64,000 bases of DNA from Morchella semilibera (Eukaryota; Ascomycota; Pezizomycetes; Pezizales; Morchellaceae): positions 5,019,613-5,083,612 of the forward strand of contig CM018603.1 in the NCBI GenBank assembly GCA_009192285.1, read 5' to 3'. Within the stretch, counting starts at the first letter, position 1. Each line of letters opens with the position of its first letter. Of this stretch, positions 10,395 through 19,231 are shown piece by piece. Under the pieces are notes generated by a model. That model worked only from the letters and a program-made list of their open reading frames with translations. It searched no databases and was not told the origin of the DNA. The translations under genes and the position numbers were made by a program.

Positions 10395-10805
10395 ATTGTA
10401 TGGTTATATCTCTTATGGGTTTTTTATGGTTATATCTCTTATGGGGTTTTTATGGTTATGGATAAATTAAGGGCGCGGAAATAAATTTTCTTTTAAAAAA
10501 AAAAAAAACTATACTGCAAGGAAAGCTATGGCCAATGCCAGAATCCAAGACTCGAGTCTAGAAGTTCGGAAATCAGAAGGGCCACACAGATAGCGGACAG
10601 TAGACGCACTGCGCACTGTTGACTTGCCACGACCCTGTGGAGAGACTGCCAATGCAAAGTAAGGACTCGTGACTAGGGCAAGGTATTCTTTGAGCATGAA
10701 GTGTCAAAGCTACCCCGCACTTAGCTATATAAGAGACCCATCCGCCTCAAGGAGAAGGACATCAACCATCCTCCTTCACCATTACCACAACCTATTTGTA
10801 CTACG
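10395..10805 (+). other. gag-pol spacer with poly(A) signal, A tract and second TATA box
   Basis: Just after the gag stop are three near-copies of TATGGTTATATCTCTTATGG (10399-10462), then AATAAA at 10480-10485, then 14 consecutive A at 10495-10508. Further on, CTATATAAG near 10725 is followed by an AC/CT-rich leader up to the pol ATG at 10806. This looks like the 3' end of a polyadenylated gag message followed by a separate promoter and 5' leader for pol. Confidence 0.6.
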
Positions 10806-12632
10806 ATGACTACCATTACCCGAGAAACCCGCCTCGAGATAGAAATCTCATGGCTCAACCCCAAAACCAACAAACACTTCACCCATACTGTTCAAGCCTT
10901 GCTAGACAGCGGCACCGAGACATGGATCATGTCCTGGAACTGTGTCAAACAGGCCGACATCCCAGTTCAGACTCGCACCACAACTCTCCTCATCAAACAA
11001 GCTGATGGCTCACGCATGCCTCACTCCGGCACTCACATCACCCAACCTCTCACACTCCGTATTGGTAGCCACCTCGACAGGTTAGTCACCTGCGAAATCG
11101 GTACCTTTGCTGGAGAAGATCTCGTTATACCACATCGATGGCTCGAAGAGCATCAACCTACGATACATTGGGGCCAGAATAAGGCTACCTTCAATAGTAT
11201 CAAGTGCCAGATTAAGGGCTGTATGATGACAGAAGGGGACATGTACGAGGAAGGTTGGCAAGAAAAGGTCGTCAGACTTCTGCGACACATGCCCGAACCT
11301 GACATGCCTCTCGAGTCACACCCTTTCTGGGCACGAAGTACGGGAAGCGAGACTCTCGCTAGTGCTATCCCAGAAGAGTTCCACGACTACGCAGATGTGT
11401 TCTCCCCTGAAGGAGCAGGACGCCTGCCGGAACATAGTGAGTGGGATCATACGATTCCTCTCTTGGACGGAAGCCAACCTCCGTGGGGTCCTATTTATGC
11501 ATTGTCACCCCCGGAACAGAAAGCGTTGAGGGAATACCTGGACGAAATGTTAGCGGCAGGTAAAATTATCCCATCTTCCAGCCCAGCAGCGGCACCAATC
11601 CTCTTCGTCCCGAAACAGGATGGGTCACTACGGTTATGCGTCGACTACCGCGGCTTAAACTCCGTCACAGTCAAGAACCGGTACCCACTGCCTCTCATGA
11701 CAGAGCTGGCAGACTCGACGAAGGGAGCTCTCTTCTTCATCAAGATCGATCTCAAGAACGGGTACAACCTAGTAAGGATCGCCGAAGGGGAAGAGTGGAA
11801 GACAGCTTTCCGGACCAAATACGGCCACTTCGAATATAGAGTAATGCCTTTCGGCTTGACCAACGCCCCGGCAACGTTCCAGGCTATGGTTAATACCATA
11901 TTCAAGGACCTGTTAGATCAGGGCCTAGTGGTTTACTTGGATGATATCCTGATATATTCCAAGTCTAGAGAAGAGCATGTAGCTCTTGTGCGCAGGGTGC
12001 TGGAGCGGCTACGACATCACCACCTGTACGGCAACCTGAAGAAGACTGCTTGGTTCCAAACGGAGATAGAATTCCTAGGATTCAAGCTATCAGGTAGCGG
12101 TACCCAGGTCTCACCCGAGAAGGTGAAGGCTATCACTGAGTGGTTAATACCCGCAAAAGTGAAGGAGCTTCAATGCTTCCTGGGATTCGCCAATTTCCTA
12201 AGGCGGTTCATCTACGGGTATTCTGCGGTATGCAAGCCCATGACAGATCTCCTGAAGAAAAATGCCGTTTGGAAGTGGGGTCGGGAGCAGCAGGATGCTT
12301 TTGACGGGCTCAAGAAGCTATTTACCACCGCTCCTATCCTCCGACACTACGACGAACATCGCATGGCTGTCCTTGAAACAGATGCCAGCGACTGGGCAGA
12401 GGCTGCGGTCTTGTCACAGGTGTTCGAAGATGGCAAGCTACATCCGGTGGCTTACCACTCTCGCAAGTTCAATGAGGCCGAAGTCAACTATGAGATCTAC
12501 GATAAACATCAGCAAGACTTCGTTTGTCTCCTGATATCTCCTGAGCCTCAGGAGACTCAAAAAATATGCAGGAGTCTCAAGAGACTCTCAGGAGACCCAG
12601 GAGACTGTTGGGAGACCACAGTCACAAGTTGA
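10806..12632 (+). CDS. pol: Gypsy Pol part 1: protease, reverse transcriptase, start of RNase H
   Basis: A 608-residue frame. The aspartic protease active site is D34-S-G (LLDSGTE). Reverse transcriptase motifs run from about residue 260 to 430: FVPKQDGSLRLCVDYRGLN, then MPFGLTNAPATFQ, then the catalytic YLDD at 377-380, then the thumb (FLGFKLS). RNase H begins with TDAS around D526. The frame is lost after NYEIYDK (codon ending at 12506), and the last ~40 residues are unrelated sequence from a 139-bp interruption. The protein copies element RNA to DNA in cytoplasmic particles. There is no frame overlap with gag, so expression needs the spacer promoter, reinitiation or another mechanism. Confidence 0.92.
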   Translation: MTTITRETRLEIEISWLNPKTNKHFTHTVQALLDSGTETWIMSWNCVKQADIPVQTRTTTLLIKQADGSRMPHSGTHITQPLTLRIGSHLDRLVTCEIGTFAGEDLVIPHRWLEEHQPTIHWGQNKATFNSIKCQIKGCMMTEGDMYEEGWQEKVVRLLRHMPEPDMPLESHPFWARSTGSETLASAIPEEFHDYADVFSPEGAGRLPEHSEWDHTIPLLDGSQPPWGPIYALSPPEQKALREYLDEMLAAGKIIPSSSPAAAPILFVPKQDGSLRLCVDYRGLNSVTVKNRYPLPLMTELADSTKGALFFIKIDLKNGYNLVRIAEGEEWKTAFRTKYGHFEYRVMPFGLTNAPATFQAMVNTIFKDLLDQGLVVYLDDILIYSKSREEHVALVRRVLERLRHHHLYGNLKKTAWFQTEIEFLGFKLSGSGTQVSPEKVKAITEWLIPAKVKELQCFLGFANFLRRFIYGYSAVCKPMTDLLKKNAVWKWGREQQDAFDGLKKLFTTAPILRHYDEHRMAVLETDASDWAEAAVLSQVFEDGKLHPVAYHSRKFNEAEVNYEIYDKHQQDFVCLLISPEPQETQKICRSLKRLSGDPGDCWETTVTS

Positions 12633-12645
12633 GTTTGCTGATGAA
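12507..12645 (+). other. 139-bp interruption within RNase H (intron candidate or insertion)
   Basis: Conserved RNase H sequence stops at ..YDK (12506) and resumes at EMLAIVSALL (12646). The intervening 139 bp are rich in AGGAGACTC/GAGTCTC direct and inverted motifs and shift the frame by one. An internal GT..AG pair (GTTTGT at 12522, TTGAG ending 12633) would remove 112 nt in phase 0, restoring one continuous frame with nine extra residues. No ideal branch site is visible, so an insertion lesion is equally possible. Confidence 0.6.
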
Positions 12646-12648
12646 GAG

Positions 12649-14493
12649 ATGCTCGCAATAGTTTCAGCCCTCTTGACTTGGAGACATTGGCTGGAAGGTA
12701 CGGACATACCTATCCAGATCTATTCTGATCACCAAAACCTTCAGTACTTCACAACAACCAAGAAGCTGTCAAGAAGACAGGCCCGATGGGCTGAAAAGAT
12801 AGCACCTTTTCACTTCAAGATCCACTTTCGACCAGGCGACAAGAACGGAAAACCTGATGCTCTAACCAGGCGCCCGGAGTACGCCATGGAAGGGGGAGTA
12901 GTTCGAGAGCAGCCAGTAAAAATGCTCCTCTCACCAGAACACTTTGCGGAAAGAAACCTCCTCCCCGGACATTTTGCAAGAAGGACACAAGCGGGAATAG
13001 AACCTTGTGAAGAAATCCTCAGCAATTACTCATCAGAAGTACGTCCAGTGGATCAGTGGGTACACATACCAGGAGTGGGAATGCCTGCGGCTCTGCAGAA
13101 CTGGTATGAGGAAGAGGGTCGATGGACTCGCAGGATAGTTCCGGATGAACTCCCTGAAAACGAAGATCCTGAGGACCTGTGGACCCGGCAGACCATCTTG
13201 CGGGAGGCTGCAACAGAGTGGGATCCCGATCAGAGTACAGCGACTCATGAAGGACGCTGGGTAGTGCCTGGGCATGCAGTCAAGCAGGTCATAGAAGACC
13301 ATCACGACCGACCCACGGCAGGGCATCTAGGCAGAGATAAAACCTTGGAATTGATTGACAGGAATTACTGGTGGCCAGGAATGACCACGGATGTAGCCAA
13401 ATATGTCAGCACGTGCGATGTATGCCAAAGAGCCAAACAACGACGACGACATATGTCTCTTCCACAGCCCCTAGAGTTAGCCACGACCCCTTGGTGCGAC
13501 ATCTCCATGGATTTTGTAGTAGAAATGCCCAAGGAGCGGTCAAGTTTCCGGAATGTTATGGTTGTAGTGGACCGCTTCAGTAAAATGGCGCACTTCATCC
13601 CAATGACAGGAATCAACGCGGAGCAAACCGCACAAGCCTTCGTCAAAGACATCTGGCGCTTTCATGGACTCCCGCGATCAATAGTATCGGACCGAGGAAC
13701 ACAGTTCGTGTCAGCTTTCTGGACCGCGATTACAGAACGACTAGGGATTCGTAGAAGACTCTCGACCTCGTTCCATCCGCAGACAGATGGTCAGACAGAA
13801 AGGACTAACCAGCATATGGAGTCCTACCTACGAGCGTTTACGGCCGGCACAGGTAAGAAGTGGAGAGACCTACTTCCTATCTGCGAATACGCCTATAACA
13901 ACGCCAAACACTCCTCTACCGGGCAGTCACCATTCTATTGCAACTATGGGTTTCACCCTCGCTCAGACTGGCCTACGGATGTGGAGATTGCGCAGTTGGA
14001 CACCGAAGGGAACAACCACCTGGACGAAATCCTCGCCGCCCACGAACTAGCCCGGGAAACCTTACAGCAGACGTACGATAAAATGGCGTCACGACCTGGT
14101 CCTGCAGCGCAGCAGTTCGAACTAGGGCAGAAGGTCCTGTTAGACACAAGGAACCTCGGCGGATACAACAAGTGGTCAGACAAATTCACTGGACCCTTCG
14201 AAGTACTGGCCAAGATCAGTAATCGAGCGTACCGACTAGACCTCCCAGCGGACTGGAAGGTCCATAATGTGTTTCATGAGATGCTCCTACGACCTTATCG
14301 TGAAGATTCGGATCCAAATAGGAAGCAGAACACACGTAAACGGCTGGCAACCCCAGAGCCCCAAGAGGCACTGGCTGACGAGAAAGCCAAACCATCGATC
14401 AACAACCGTCCTCGCACTCGGAGTCAAGTGACAGTAGCCCCGGAGTCCGGAGCACGGCAGACTAAGAGGCAGCGACGGTTGACAGAGCAATAA
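12649..14493 (+). CDS. pol: Gypsy Pol part 2: rest of RNase H and integrase
   Basis: A 614-residue frame continuing Pol. It opens with the remainder of RNase H (IVSALLTWRHWLEG, then SDHQNLQYF). The integrase zinc finger is H219/H226-x29-C256-x2-C259, followed by the catalytic triad D288-x59-D348-x35-E384 (MDFVV, SDRGTQF, GQTERTNQ), a classic DD35E. A GPF/Y-type module (GPFEVLAKISNRAYRL) follows, then a basic tail ending KRQRR. No chromodomain is recognisable. It inserts the cDNA with a 5-bp stagger, matching the CAAAC duplication. The ATG at 12649 is probably not a natural start; the protein should be continuous with part 1. Confidence 0.92.
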   Translation: MLAIVSALLTWRHWLEGTDIPIQIYSDHQNLQYFTTTKKLSRRQARWAEKIAPFHFKIHFRPGDKNGKPDALTRRPEYAMEGGVVREQPVKMLLSPEHFAERNLLPGHFARRTQAGIEPCEEILSNYSSEVRPVDQWVHIPGVGMPAALQNWYEEEGRWTRRIVPDELPENEDPEDLWTRQTILREAATEWDPDQSTATHEGRWVVPGHAVKQVIEDHHDRPTAGHLGRDKTLELIDRNYWWPGMTTDVAKYVSTCDVCQRAKQRRRHMSLPQPLELATTPWCDISMDFVVEMPKERSSFRNVMVVVDRFSKMAHFIPMTGINAEQTAQAFVKDIWRFHGLPRSIVSDRGTQFVSAFWTAITERLGIRRRLSTSFHPQTDGQTERTNQHMESYLRAFTAGTGKKWRDLLPICEYAYNNAKHSSTGQSPFYCNYGFHPRSDWPTDVEIAQLDTEGNNHLDEILAAHELARETLQQTYDKMASRPGPAAQQFELGQKVLLDTRNLGGYNKWSDKFTGPFEVLAKISNRAYRLDLPADWKVHNVFHEMLLRPYREDSDPNRKQNTRKRLATPEPQEALADEKAKPSINNRPRTRSQVTVAPESGARQTKRQRRLTEQ

Positions 14494-14573
14494 TCCCGAT
14501 ACCTTCCCTCATCATGGCTTTTCCCACAGGGTTTTTTCCATGGAAGGGTTTAACGGTCGAGGACGACGGCTTG

Positions 14574-14586
14574 GAAGGGGGAGTAG
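14574..14586 (+). other. polypurine tract of the Gypsy element
   Basis: GGAAGGGGGAGTAG immediately before the 3' LTR. It is the expected plus-strand primer site for reverse transcription. Confidence 0.65.
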
Positions 14587-14978
14587 TGTTACAGGATTGC
14601 TTGGAAGTGCGGTACTGGTAGTACAATGGTATTGTCCTGGTATGACGGCGCGATGGAAGAGTGACGTGCGCCCAGAAGCGGGGTTCGGCTATAACTCGGC
14701 AACCACTACCCCACCTCATGAGTGGACCCTTGGTTACCCCACCTCGTAGAAAGTCGGAGCAGTAGCGGAGGCATTGCGGGAGATTTGCTATTGATGGAGT
14801 TAGCGGGTTTAAGGGGGTTCGTCATGTATAAATAGCTAGTAGGATTCCCGTCGTCTTAGGGGAACCATCATCCTCTCAAGCGAACGGAATCCGGTCTACA
14901 ATATTACAAGTTTAAACGCTACAGAACTATCGCTTAGCATTAGCCATATCTTAGTGACTTCTGAGATATCCCTTTACA
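14587..14978 (+). repeat. 3' LTR of the Gypsy element
   Basis: 392 bp, TG..CA, apparently identical to 7326-7717. Followed by the right copy of the CAAAC target duplication. Confidence 0.95.
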
Positions 14979-15410
14979 CAAACCTTTTGGGTAAGCACAC
15001 CAGACCGTTCCGGTTTGTGAAAATAATACCCCTGTAATTTCAATCACAAACCAGTTAGGTCTGGGAAGGAGACTACTGTGAATGCAACGAAGGATGGTAA
15101 TGCACCACAGCAACGAATTTACTGATGCGACACCAACACATTTACTGATACCTCATCTGTGAATACCTAATGGCATCCCTGAGGGGATTGGGGTCGTGTC
15201 GGTTTGTGGTGTGGCGGAGTAGATTAGCTCTTCAGGAGTCTAGTATAATGATTCAAGTTCAGTTACCTGATAGTTAATTTTTTTTTTCCATGTCCTGATT
15301 AGACTGATGCAGTAGCTGGGACTTCGATGCCATTTTCGATGCATTTTCGATGCATTATGAAATGATACATTTTAGATGCATATGCTGATTCATTATGTGG
15401 GGTGGTGGAG

Positions 15411-16081
15411 CTTGCCACCTCTCTGTCGGCAATTAATCGTCTCTTCCGGTACATATTACATTACCACTCCGGAGAGCACAACTCCCAGAATGGATATTTC
15501 TATAACGCGCTGGTGAGATGCGTGTTAGGTTTCCTACAGCGGTCAGGATGTGGCTTTTAGCAGTGAAGTTGATTTAGATATGTTTTGTAAGACTGATTGC
15601 TAGTATTGAGTGATCCCCCTGTTACCCGCGAGGATGAGGATATGTCCGGCAATCAATAGTAGGCGGTGTGTTCTGCTAGAGCTTATATATTATGACGTAG
15701 ACATGTGTAGTTCAGTATCTCACACCCGCCTTTTCAATATCATATCATTCTTATTTTATTCTAAAAAGAAAAAACAGCCCTTTGGTTCAGCCCATGCATG
15801 TTGTAGTCCGACTTCCGCAATTTAGCTTCCCGCAGGGAGAAGTGCATTCACTCTCCTCCGGGATCTTTGGCAGATGGAGCATCTATATTTACCCACGTTC
15901 CAGCTCCTTAGATTGGCCAAAGGTATCTCGCGAAGGAAAACCAGAAGGTATAATGTGCCTCCCGTTTTTTATTTAGGGTACTTGGAGGTACACCTTCAAT
16001 GTGACGAGCGTTTGATCTATTCATACAACGGCACCATTATGCCACGTAACCCACTCCCACCACATGGTACTTCGATCGACT
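15411..16081. other. no supported gene
   Basis: The open frames (15610-15976) are short and have no family match. A repeat-like ATGCATTTTCGATGCATT cluster belongs to the MITE-A right end just before this stretch. Confidence 0.35.
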
Positions 16082-16594
16082 TCAGGTATATACCCCCGCC
16101 TGCGAGGTCACTTCCCCCTCTTGGCTCGCTTCAGCGAATCTCCGGCGCCCTTGGACAACCAACTCGCAGCATTTAGTCGAAACCCCCAAAACCTCCGTGT
16201 AATCTTCCAACAACTCGCGGTACTCGACGTAAATGTGGTAGTGAGAAGCATACGGCCGGGCATCATGGGGGAAGTGAAAAAAGGACCTTGCATCGCAGAC
16301 CATTCTGAAGCACAGGCCGAAGTCGCCCATTACCGCCGAGAATTGTGATGCGAACTTCTTGAACCCTTTTTGCAGGTGAGAAAGAGCGGTGTCCGTTTTC
16401 CCTTTCCTAAACTTCGATGGCCTGATACCGAGTTGAGCAAAGCTCTCACACAGGAAGAAAATCTCCATGTCTTCTTCCATGCATTCAAACTCGGGAGTGA
16501 GACGGATAAGTTGATCGCGGAGGTTCTGCATGTGCTGACAGAAGGAGTCAGGGTGTGAGAAGATCGCTTCTGAGTCGTGTAGTGTGGTTGACAT
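16082..16594 (-). CDS. small helix-rich protein of the expanded family
   Basis: A 170-residue protein of unknown function from ATG at 16594. Predicted all-helical: residues 15-50 form an acidic helix (FECMEEDMEIFF), followed by a Leu-Gly hinge (LCESFAQLGI) and a basic segment (RKGK near 63-66) leading into a second long helix (TALSHLQKGFKKFASQF). It is richer in Phe and Cys than the array genes. No signal peptide or transmembrane segment is seen. The helix-hinge-helix plan and size resemble the family around 29334-33412. It is divergently placed from nothing obvious and has no intron in the frame. Assignment to the family is on architecture, not on strong identity. Confidence 0.5.
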   Translation of the reverse strand: MSTTLHDSEAIFSHPDSFCQHMQNLRDQLIRLTPEFECMEEDMEIFFLCESFAQLGIRPSKFRKGKTDTALSHLQKGFKKFASQFSAVMGDFGLCFRMVCDARSFFHFPHDARPYASHYHIYVEYRELLEDYTEVLGVSTKCCELVVQGRRRFAEASQEGEVTSQAGVYT

Positions 16595-17094
16595 GGTTAA
16601 TTTCTACCGAGGACCCGTTGGTAGTCTTTTCTTGATGGATGGGTGGGGGTGGTTTCGGTATATGGGTTGGGTAGAAACTCCTTCCAAATTCATACGTGGC
16701 TTGGATAGGGTTAGGTAAAATTGCGTGGGACTGAGTGGCCGTTATCTTTGGGCTTGGCACCTCTGGACTGGGTAGAAAGAGGGTTCGATTGCGGATACTT
16801 GCAGCAGTGGGCCTAGACCTAGCGGGGAAGGTTATGCCCAAAATTTGAATACCTTTACTACTAATATAATGTATAACCCTTCTGATGGATCCTACATCAA
16901 CTGGCAGGTATTTCGGTCTACGGTGCTTTCCCGTAGAACAAATATATTCACCTGAGTACGCAGCTTATTTTATGCCAACCTAGCAAGGATGAAGAGGACA
17001 AAATAGTGATGATTTATAGATCTTCAACCTGCTGACCGCACCTAAAGCCTTTGATCATACCTGCATCTTTTAACCATACTTGCATTCTTTAATC

Positions 17095-17522
17095 CTCTAC
17101 CAGCGCAAAAAATGAATCACTTGATACATTTCCCATACTAGAATGGTGCACAAATGCATCGGCTGATGCATAAACGTGTTGAGGCCTCTGTAATGTTGTC
17201 TATTGATGACTTTATTGACGACTTTATTGATTACTTTATTGATTACTTTACTAGAACTTTGGTTTATTGGTATAGTTCATAGTTCTAGTATATCAACTAG
17301 TAGCTTAGGCAGTGGGGTATGGGCTTGAAAAACATAATAGCACAGGTTCAAACCCGGGACTTTTTTATTTTTTTTATTGATATATTACATTAAACTCTTG
17401 GCGAAATGAGACTGTGATGCATTATGGATGCATTATGGATGCATTATGGATGCAATAGCCACCCGTTTACGGCATGATACATTATCGATACATTATGCGA
17501 TGCATTTCTTGGGATGGTAGAG
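17095..17522. mobile_element. MITE-A copy 2, with a tRNA-like core
   Basis: 428 bp. The left end CTCTACCAGCGCAAAAAATG and the right end ..TTTCTTGGGATGGTAGAG are inverted repeats. The target duplication is ATC (17092-17094 and 17523-17525). It contains repeated GATGCATTATG units (about 17417-17455). A tRNA-like block lies at about 17298-17362 (A-box-like TAGCTTAGGCAGTGG, B box GGTTCAAACCC), followed by a T run that could stop RNA polymerase III. It has no coding capacity. Confidence 0.8.
17300..17370 (+). ncRNA. tRNA-like RNA polymerase III promoter block inside MITE-A
   Basis: TAGCTTAGGCAGTGG resembles an A box and GGTTCAAACCC is close to the B-box consensus, spaced as in tRNA genes, with a T-rich terminator directly after. 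I do not see a full acceptor stem, so this is not a functional tRNA gene. Equivalent blocks lie in copies 1 and 3. Confidence 0.4.
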
Positions 17523-17768
17523 ATCCCTGTCCATATCCTATACTCCTTCTCTCATATCATACTTCCACACAGCCCGCCGGCAAGGCGAGCGGAGCCCTTT
17601 TCCTACTTGCGACCCTGATAATGTCACGAATAAAAAATAATGGTAAACTGTGATGGTGTGTTCTAAAATTTATTCTCTATTCAAAAACGCACCCCCCACT
17701 AGGCCCTTCCGGCGAAGATTTAATCTATCTCTAGCTATAGTTCTAAGAGGCCGTTCAAATTCTTTTGC

Positions 17769-18476
17769 TTACTGGCTTCCGCCCCCGACCATTTTGTTCA
17801 ACACCACTAAGAAGTCTTCTGATTGCCTCAACTGCCCATAATAGAGCTCCAATGCACACTTCTCAAACATTTCATACCTTGAAAAAATATCGAGAAGGAT
17901 ATCATGGACAGCGCTTTCAACACCACAAACAGTACAATTAGCGGCTGCACAACTAATCACGGTCAACACATACTCCTTAAAACCTAAGACACTGGCCCTA
18001 GCAACTAGGATACTGACAGTGGCCTTGTACCTCATCCTATAATTTCTCAGCGCTCTAAGATAGTGTGCCAGCGTTGCCTGAGGCGGCACTGAGACCCCCC
18101 ACCCACCTGCAGACTGTCGGATGTCCCCTCTCACTAACATAACTTGGCCGAGGTACTGAGCCACATGGTCCACCGTGTCAGTACATAACCATGCCTCGTT
18201 AATGGCGTTTCCAGCAAGCTTGTTCAGCTTTTCTATCTCGTCACACCAGTGGGTAAAATGACCCACAACTCCATCGGGGGTGCGGAGGAGGGCGCAAGCC
18301 CCTGCACATGTGGCTTGATCATTCTGTGTCCCCGCTTCCTGGTGGCGTAGGGCGTCAGTTTCGTCTTGAATTGATTGAAGTGCGGTGTCTAGGGCCCCAA
18401 CCTCCCCAGTTAAGTCGGCGCACTCTTGAGAAAAGAGGCCTTGCCAGAATACAGGGTCGAAACTGTGATTTTCCAT
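17769..18476 (-). CDS. helix-rich protein, larger member of the expanded family
   Basis: A 235-residue protein of unknown function. The ATG at 18476 is used because the longer frame begins at TTG. It has an N-terminal helix (residues 8-50, FSQECADLTGEVGALDTAL..QDETDALRHQ), a Cys-containing segment, then several helices including EIEKLNKLAGNAINEAWL and an Arg-rich helix (LRALRNYRMRYK). A C-terminal hydrophobic stretch with four Cys (VISCAAANCTVCGVE) is notable. There is no secretion signal. A TATA box (minus-strand TATAAAAG, 18564-18571) lies about 90 nt upstream of the ATG, supporting transcription. Similarity to the other family members is architectural only. Confidence 0.6.
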   Translation of the reverse strand: MENHSFDPVFWQGLFSQECADLTGEVGALDTALQSIQDETDALRHQEAGTQNDQATCAGACALLRTPDGVVGHFTHWCDEIEKLNKLAGNAINEAWLCTDTVDHVAQYLGQVMLVRGDIRQSAGGWGVSVPPQATLAHYLRALRNYRMRYKATVSILVARASVLGFKEYVLTVISCAAANCTVCGVESAVHDILLDIFSRYEMFEKCALELYYGQLRQSEDFLVVLNKMVGGGSQ

Positions 18477-18563
18477 TCTGTCTGTGTAATGTAAATTGAT
18501 ATGTGTTCTGGTGTTCAATGTGGCAGATTTCTGATGGGATTTCGCTAAATGAGTATGCCCGAA

Positions 18564-18571
18564 CTTTTATA
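18564..18571 (-). promoter_or_regulatory. TATA box of the gene at 17769-18476
   Basis: TATAAAAG on the minus strand, about 90 nt upstream of the chosen ATG. Confidence 0.5.
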
Positions 18572-18810
18572 GGTCAAGAATAGGCGTTTCATGTACCAAA
18601 GAGCACTGTTGTAACTTCTGCATTCTACTACTTACGAGATTCGTGGTGGTTGTACTACCGAGTATGTTTGAAAACCAGTGCTTTTGAGCCCATAATCTTG
18701 AAAGGGATATTATTATCCTACTTGAACAAATTCGATACGGTGGGCCAAGTCCCTCTGCATTGTGCCACCCATGGGCTACTGGCAACAACTCAATTCTGGT
18801 TCCCGGTAGT

Positions 18811-19231
18811 CAAGGTTCTCAATGGTACGTACCAGTATGATTTCCATGCCATACCGTACCCACTGTTATATAGTGCGGTGGTTTATACGGAACTGCATGG
18901 TACTTTGAAGGCTCCTTATCATACCAACTATAATATATCATTACTGTAAACGAGTGATGTCTTATGTTCCTGGAAGTGCTCTAGGGCAAAATCCGGGTTT
19001 TCCTATTCTTTTTTTTTCTTTTCCTGATCCATGAACTGCATAAATCGAGATTAGTAAAGGTAAATGAAGGCTTCTTTGGGCGCCAAGTCCCATCATGATA
19101 TTCATGCTATTATCGATACAGATAAAATCCATATCCTACCTATTACTACCTAAATGATCATTATATCGTACTCTACTCACGCGAGTTTTATCGATATGTA
19201 TTACAACACCGCATTATCATTGAGAACCCAG
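18811..19231. mobile_element. hAT-type MITE, copy 1 (family H)
   Basis: 421 bp. The left end CAAGGTTCTCAATGG and the right end ..TATCATTGAGAACCCAG are inverted repeats. The flanking 8-bp duplication has one mismatch (CCGGTAGT 18803-18810; ACGGTAGT 19232-19239). It is close in sequence to 59424-59846 along its whole length. It is non-coding; open frames reading across it are incidental. Confidence 0.8.

Larger units (their letters stand above)
7326..14978 (+). mobile_element. Ty3/Gypsy LTR retrotransposon, recently inserted
   Basis: A complete 7653-bp element with two 392-bp LTRs (TG..CA ends) in which I see no difference on reading, flanked by the 5-bp duplication CAAAC (7321-7325 and 14979-14983). 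Internal order is leader, Gag (in two frames), spacer with an A tract, then protease, reverse transcriptase, RNase H and integrase. Reverse transcriptase before integrase makes it Ty3/Gypsy rather than Copia. No chromodomain is evident after the integrase. Identical LTRs imply recent insertion, yet gag has a -1 frame break and RNase H carries a 139-bp interruption, so it may be non-autonomous or may use frameshifting and splicing. Confidence 0.95.
7058..15075. mobile_element. TIR element nested in MITE-A and hosting the Gypsy element
   Basis: The ends TAGTCTCGTTCCCAG (7058-7072) and CTGGGAAGGAGACTA (15061-15075) are inverted repeats with one mismatch. They are flanked by a perfect 9-bp direct duplication CTGTGAATG (7049-7057 and 15076-15084). 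Removing the Gypsy insertion leaves a non-coding element of about 360 bp. A TSD of 9 bp is commonest for Mutator-like elements, while hAT elements give 8 bp, so the superfamily is undecided. Removing it from MITE-A rejoins sequence that is contiguous in the copy at 60728. Confidence 0.7.
6995..15410. mobile_element. MITE-A copy 1 (outermost of three nested elements)
   Basis: The left end CTCTACTACTACAATTAG and the right end ..ATTATGTGGGGTGGTGGAG are imperfect inverted repeats of each other and of the ends of copies at 17095-17522 and 60728-61153. A 3-bp target duplication CTT flanks it (6992-6994, 15411-15413). The copy is split by the element at 7058-15075, which itself contains the Gypsy element; about 390 bp of MITE-A sequence remains. 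The right half carries GATGCATT motifs and a tRNA-like block (about 15215-15285: TAGATTAGCTCTTCAG, then a TTCAAGTTCAG B-box-like stretch, then a T run). It is non-coding. Confidence 0.75.

Noticed and set aside
17300-17370. Functional tRNA gene
   Set aside because: A- and B-box-like sequences are present, but no acceptor stem or clear anticodon arm, and the block recurs only inside MITE-A copies.
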